This document shows, in pieces, positions 5,078-8,290 of a DNA stretch of 8,290 nt (its first letter is position 1; each line of letters starts with the position of its first letter). The notes beneath the pieces are model-generated. The model saw only the letters and a list, made by a program, of their open reading frames with translations. It did not search any database and was not told the origin of the DNA. Source of the DNA: Bacteroidia bacterium (GTDB lineage: Bacteria > Bacteroidota > Bacteroidia > Flavobacteriales > Flavobacteriaceae); contig JAHHLF010000251.1 of assembly GCA_018679315.1 (NCBI GenBank), forward strand, positions 1 through 8,290. The letters are read 5' to 3'. Made by a program: the position numbers and the translations under genes.

Positions 5078-6754
5078 ATGGAATTAAAGAAATACAGTAA
5101 AACTGTCACCCAGGACCCAACTCAACCCGCAGCCCAGGCCATGCTTTATGCGCTTGGATTAAGCGAAGAAGATCTTCAGAAACCTTTTGTAGGAATAGCT
5201 AGCACCGGGTACGAAGGTAACCCCTGTAATATGCACCTAAATTCCCTGGCCAAACAGGTGAAATCGGGTGTGCAGGAAAGTGATGCAGTCGGACTCATTT
5301 TTAACACTATCGGCGTAAGTGATGGGATATCCATGGGAACACCTGGCATGCGTTATTCCTTGCCCTCACGTGATATCATTGCCGATTCTATGGAGACCGT
5401 AGTTCAGGCAATGAGCTACGACGGTTTGATAACGGTAGTAGGATGTGATAAGAATATGCCAGGCGCCCTATTGGCTATGATCAGGCTAAACAGGCCGTCG
5501 GTTTTAGTATATGGTGGAACCATTGCTTCCGGGTGCTATAAGGACAAAAAACTTGATATTGTTTCAGCTTTTGAAGCATGGGGAGAGAAAGTCGCCGGAA
5601 CCATTTCAGAAAAAGATTATAAAGGCGTGATTCAAAATGCCTGCCCCGGCGCGGGTGCATGTGGGGGTATGTATACCGCCAATACTATGGCCTCTGCCAT
5701 AGAAGCCTTAGGAATGTCTTTGCCTTACAATTCGTCTATACCTGCCTTGGGAACAGAGAAAAATGAAGAATGTAAAAGAGCGGGAGTGGTAATTAAGAAG
5801 CTGCTGGACAAGGATATCAAGCCTAGCGATATAATCTCACGGAAGTCGCTTGAAAATGCGATCCGACTCATCGTAGTTATGGGAGGATCTACCAATGCCG
5901 TACTGCACTTTTTGGCCATTGCCAAAGCAGCCAAAGTTGATTTTACGCTGAATGATTTTCAACGGATATCCGACACGACTCCCTTTCTGGCAGATCTTAA
6001 GCCCAGTGGGAAGTTCCTGATGGAAGATGTGCACAGAATTGGCGGGACACCTGCCGTGCTGAAATTTATGCTAGACAACAACATGTTACATGGCGACTGC
6101 CTGACGGTAACCGGGAAGACGGTTGCTGAAAATTTGGCCGATGTTCCGGGATTCTCGGAGGGGCAGCAGGTCGTTAAGCCTTTGGATAATCCCATAAAAG
6201 CAACAGGACACTTGCGTATTCTATATGGCAACCTGGCCGAAGAAGGAGCCGTTGCTAAGATCACAGGGAAAGAAGGACTTAGATTTAGTGGTCCGGCCAG
6301 GGTTTACAATAGTGAGTTTGAAGCGAATGCAGGAATTGGCGCTGGTGAAGTAAAAAAAGGAGAGGTTGTAGTGATCCGATACGAAGGCCCGAAAGGAGGA
6401 CCGGGTATGCCTGAAATGCTTAAGCCAACAGCAGCTATTATGGGTGCCGGTTTGGGTCAGGAGGTGGCCTTGATAACAGATGGACGATTTTCAGGGGGCA
6501 CTCACGGTTTCGTTGTGGGCCATGTATCACCCGAAGCCCAGGTGGGTGGAGCCATTGGGCTGGTTCAAAATGGGGACGTAATTACCATAGATGCCGAGAC
6601 CAATAGCATAGAGGTAGCCCTTAGTACCTCCGAATTAGCAAAAAGAAAAGAACAATGGACGGAACCTTCTTTGAAGGTAACACAAGGAAGTTTATATAAG
6701 TATGCTAAAATAGTATCGTCGGCCTCCGAAGGATGTGTGACAGATGCGATCTAG
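5078..6754 (+). CDS. ilvD: Dihydroxy-acid dehydratase
   Basis: Encodes a complete 558-aa cytosolic Fe-S enzyme of the IlvD/Edd family, a normal length. It converts 2,3-dihydroxy-isovalerate and 2,3-dihydroxy-3-methylvalerate to the 2-keto acids that give valine/leucine and isoleucine. The expected three cluster cysteines are Cys50 (EGNPCNMHLN), Cys123 (GCDKNMPG, 122-129) and Cys195 (CPGAGACGGMYTANT, 189-203), consistent with a [2Fe-2S] dehydratase. Probable Mg ligands are Asp82, Asp124 and carbamylated Lys125, with Glu446 in MPEMLKP. The catalytic Ser is probably Ser472 in DGRFSGGTHG (468-477). The start ATG 5078 gives the MELKKYSKTVTQDPTQPAAQA opening typical of flavobacterial IlvD. It is followed after 23 bp by ilvB, so the two genes are probably co-transcribed. 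The alternative product of this family, phosphogluconate dehydratase, is excluded by the ilvB neighbour and by the sequence pattern. Confidence 0.97.
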   Translation: MELKKYSKTVTQDPTQPAAQAMLYALGLSEEDLQKPFVGIASTGYEGNPCNMHLNSLAKQVKSGVQESDAVGLIFNTIGVSDGISMGTPGMRYSLPSRDIIADSMETVVQAMSYDGLITVVGCDKNMPGALLAMIRLNRPSVLVYGGTIASGCYKDKKLDIVSAFEAWGEKVAGTISEKDYKGVIQNACPGAGACGGMYTANTMASAIEALGMSLPYNSSIPALGTEKNEECKRAGVVIKKLLDKDIKPSDIISRKSLENAIRLIVVMGGSTNAVLHFLAIAKAAKVDFTLNDFQRISDTTPFLADLKPSGKFLMEDVHRIGGTPAVLKFMLDNNMLHGDCLTVTGKTVAENLADVPGFSEGQQVVKPLDNPIKATGHLRILYGNLAEEGAVAKITGKEGLRFSGPARVYNSEFEANAGIGAGEVKKGEVVVIRYEGPKGGPGMPEMLKPTAAIMGAGLGQEVALITDGRFSGGTHGFVVGHVSPEAQVGGAIGLVQNGDVITIDAETNSIEVALSTSELAKRKEQWTEPSLKVTQGSLYKYAKIVSSASEGCVTDAI

Positions 6755-6777
6755 CAAGATAATGAATAACAGTACGT

Positions 6778-8290
6778 ATGGAATCAGTTAAATCAAAGAA
6801 TAAATCAAAAACCAAAACCACCTTGAACATTACCGGAGCAGAGGCCATAGTACGCTGCCTGCTTGAAGAAGGGGTAGATTTGATGTTTGGATATCCGGGC
6901 GGGGCCATTATGCCCGTTTACGATGAGCTCTATAAATTTCAGGATTCCCTTAATCATGTGCTTACAAGACATGAGCAAGCGGCAACACATGCTGCTCAGG
7001 GATATGCCCGGGTAAGTGGTAAAGTAGGGGTAGCTATTGCCACCTCAGGACCGGGAGCAACCAATTTGGTGACAGGCATTGCCGACGCTCAAATTGACTC
7101 CACTCCGATAGTTTGTATTACAGGTCAGGTGCCGAGGCACTTGCTAGGCTCAGATGCCTTTCAGGAGACGGACATCATTGGGATATCGACACCGGTAACC
7201 AAGTGGAATTACCAGATCACCGAAGCTTCTGAGATCCCTGAAATAATGGCGAAGGCATTTTATATCGCAAAATCAGGCCGACCCGGACCTGTTCTTATCG
7301 ATATCACCAAAAACGCTCAATTTGATTCCTTCGATTTCAGCTATGAAAAATGCGATGGTATTCGCAGTTATAAGCCAGTTCCTAAACCGGATGTCCAGGC
7401 GATAGAAACAGCTGCCTCCTTGATCAATTCTGCTAAAAAACCATTTATCGTTTTCGGACAAGGAGTGATCCTGGGAAATGCTGAAGAAGAATTCAAGGCA
7501 TTTATAGAAAAGACCGGAATCCCTTCTGCATGGACCATCCTGGGGCTTTCGGCCTTGCCTTCCAGTCATCCTCTCAATGTAGGCATGGTGGGCATGCATG
7601 GAAATTACGGCCCCAATGTACTCACAAATGAATGTGATGTACTGATCGCAATTGGTATGCGTTTCGATGACCGTGTGACCGGAAATCTGGATAGCTACGC
7701 CAAGCAAGCGCGGATTATTCATTTTGACATAGATCCTGCAGAGATCAATAAAAATGTAAAAGTAGATGTCGCTGTTCTTGGGGATGCAAAGGAAACCCTG
7801 AGCCTGATCCTTGACAAAGTGGACAACAAGAATCACGATGACTGGCATCAGGAGTTTACAGAGAGAGACAAAGAAGAATATGAGGCTGTAATCAAGCATG
7901 ATATCCTGCCCACTAAACCCGGTTTAACCATGGGTGAAGTAGTATCCGCTATTAACGATGCCTCCAACAAAGATGCTGTCATTGTTACAGATGTGGGCCA
8001 GCACCAAATGGTAGCCTGCAGATATGCCAGGTTTAATGAAAGCAAAAGCAGCATAACTTCAGGAGGCCTCGGAACCATGGGATTTGCCTTGCCGGCCGCT
8101 ATTGGGGCAAAGATGGGTGCCATGGATAGGGAAGTAGTGGCGATCATCGGAGATGGGGGCTATCAAATGAACATTCAGGAACTGGCTACGATCTTTCAGA
8201 ATAAAACTCCGGTAAAGATTGTCGTCTTAAATAATGATTTTCTGGGCATGGTCCGACAATGGCAGGAATTGTTCTTCGAGAGGCGATATG
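6778..8290 (+). CDS. ilvB: Acetolactate synthase (AHAS) large subunit, 3' end beyond window
   Basis: The frame from ATG 6778 runs open for 504 codons to the window end; the family is about 560-590 aa, so roughly 60-80 residues are missing. The ThDP-dependent enzyme condenses pyruvate with pyruvate or 2-ketobutyrate, the first common step to valine, leucine and isoleucine. Visible features are FGYPGGAIMPVYDEL (37-51), catalytic Glu66 in TRHEQAATHAAQGYAR (63-78), ATSGPGATNLVTGIADA (88-104), GQVPR (116-120), SDAFQE (125-130), GRPGPVLID (167-175), MRFDDRVTGN (294-303), and the ThDP motif from GDGG (458-461) to NN (485-486), then GMVRQWQELFF (490-500). The Pro119 and Trp495 positions carry the residues usual in inhibitor-sensitive enzymes. 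The Lys/Ser-rich first 15 residues are poorly conserved. A regulatory subunit ilvN, and probably ilvC, would be expected just downstream. Confidence 0.97.
   Translation, partial: MESVKSKNKSKTKTTLNITGAEAIVRCLLEEGVDLMFGYPGGAIMPVYDELYKFQDSLNHVLTRHEQAATHAAQGYARVSGKVGVAIATSGPGATNLVTGIADAQIDSTPIVCITGQVPRHLLGSDAFQETDIIGISTPVTKWNYQITEASEIPEIMAKAFYIAKSGRPGPVLIDITKNAQFDSFDFSYEKCDGIRSYKPVPKPDVQAIETAASLINSAKKPFIVFGQGVILGNAEEEFKAFIEKTGIPSAWTILGLSALPSSHPLNVGMVGMHGNYGPNVLTNECDVLIAIGMRFDDRVTGNLDSYAKQARIIHFDIDPAEINKNVKVDVAVLGDAKETLSLILDKVDNKNHDDWHQEFTERDKEEYEAVIKHDILPTKPGLTMGEVVSAINDASNKDAVIVTDVGQHQMVACRYARFNESKSSITSGGLGTMGFALPAAIGAKMGAMDREVVAIIGDGGYQMNIQELATIFQNKTPVKIVVLNNDFLGMVRQWQELFFERRY

Noticed and set aside
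5959..6264. 101-codon open frame on the minus strand within ilvD
   Set aside because: Shadow of a well-supported ilvD reading frame; no recognisable protein pattern.
7273..7899. 208-codon open frame on the minus strand
   Set aside because: It lies wholly inside ilvB, which has complete ThDP-enzyme motifs; the frame is a shadow.
1..8290. CRISPR array, insertion sequence, prophage or tRNA
   Set aside because: No spaced repeat array, transposase, terminal inverted repeats, phage protein or tRNA cloverleaf was seen on either strand.

Overview
The window looks like chromosomal DNA from a marine-type Flavobacteriia (Bacteroidota) of moderate GC. I infer this from the protein sequences (the dihydroxyacid dehydratase N-terminus and the Cys/His-plus-nuclease-fold protein at the left edge resemble flavobacterial versions), from the absence of Shine-Dalgarno sequences before most starts, and from several TAnnTTTG-type -7 boxes. 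No database search was possible, so the taxon is an inference from remembered family patterns.

Left edge (1-562): the 5' part of a minus-strand gene for a small protein with an N-terminal CxxC/CxxH motif and a degenerate DUF559/VSR-like nuclease-fold segment. A 251-bp divergent intergenic region follows. It holds a good Bacteroidota-type promoter candidate (333-361) and a cluster of three GAAATGCA half-sites, two as a direct repeat and two as a 10-bp perfect palindrome (422-474).

Centre left (563-4069): a tightly packed plus-strand operon of four genes with 1-4 nt overlaps at each junction: an NRAMP-superfamily transporter, then pxpA, pxpB and pxpC, the three subunits of the prokaryotic ATP-dependent 5-oxoprolinase. 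PxpABC opens 5-oxoproline (pyroglutamate) to glutamate. The transporter lacks the canonical NRAMP metal-binding residues, so it may import 5-oxoproline or another small solute rather than Mn/Fe. This is the most interesting point in the window.

Centre (4075-4800): a minus-strand nitroreductase-family flavoprotein, convergent with pxpC. The two stop codons lie in one small palindrome. A 277-bp divergent intergenic region (4801-5077) follows. It contains a promoter candidate for the nitroreductase, a 31-codon small ORF rich in branched-chain residues, a perfect TAnnTTTG box and a small inverted repeat just before ilvD.

Right (5078-8290): ilvD (complete) and ilvB (5' part, cut by the window end), 23 bp apart, are the start of a branched-chain amino acid biosynthesis operon. 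IlvB (with a regulatory subunit expected beyond the window) makes acetolactate or acetohydroxybutyrate, and IlvD dehydrates the later dihydroxyacid intermediate. I saw no tRNA, rRNA, CRISPR array, insertion sequence or phage gene.
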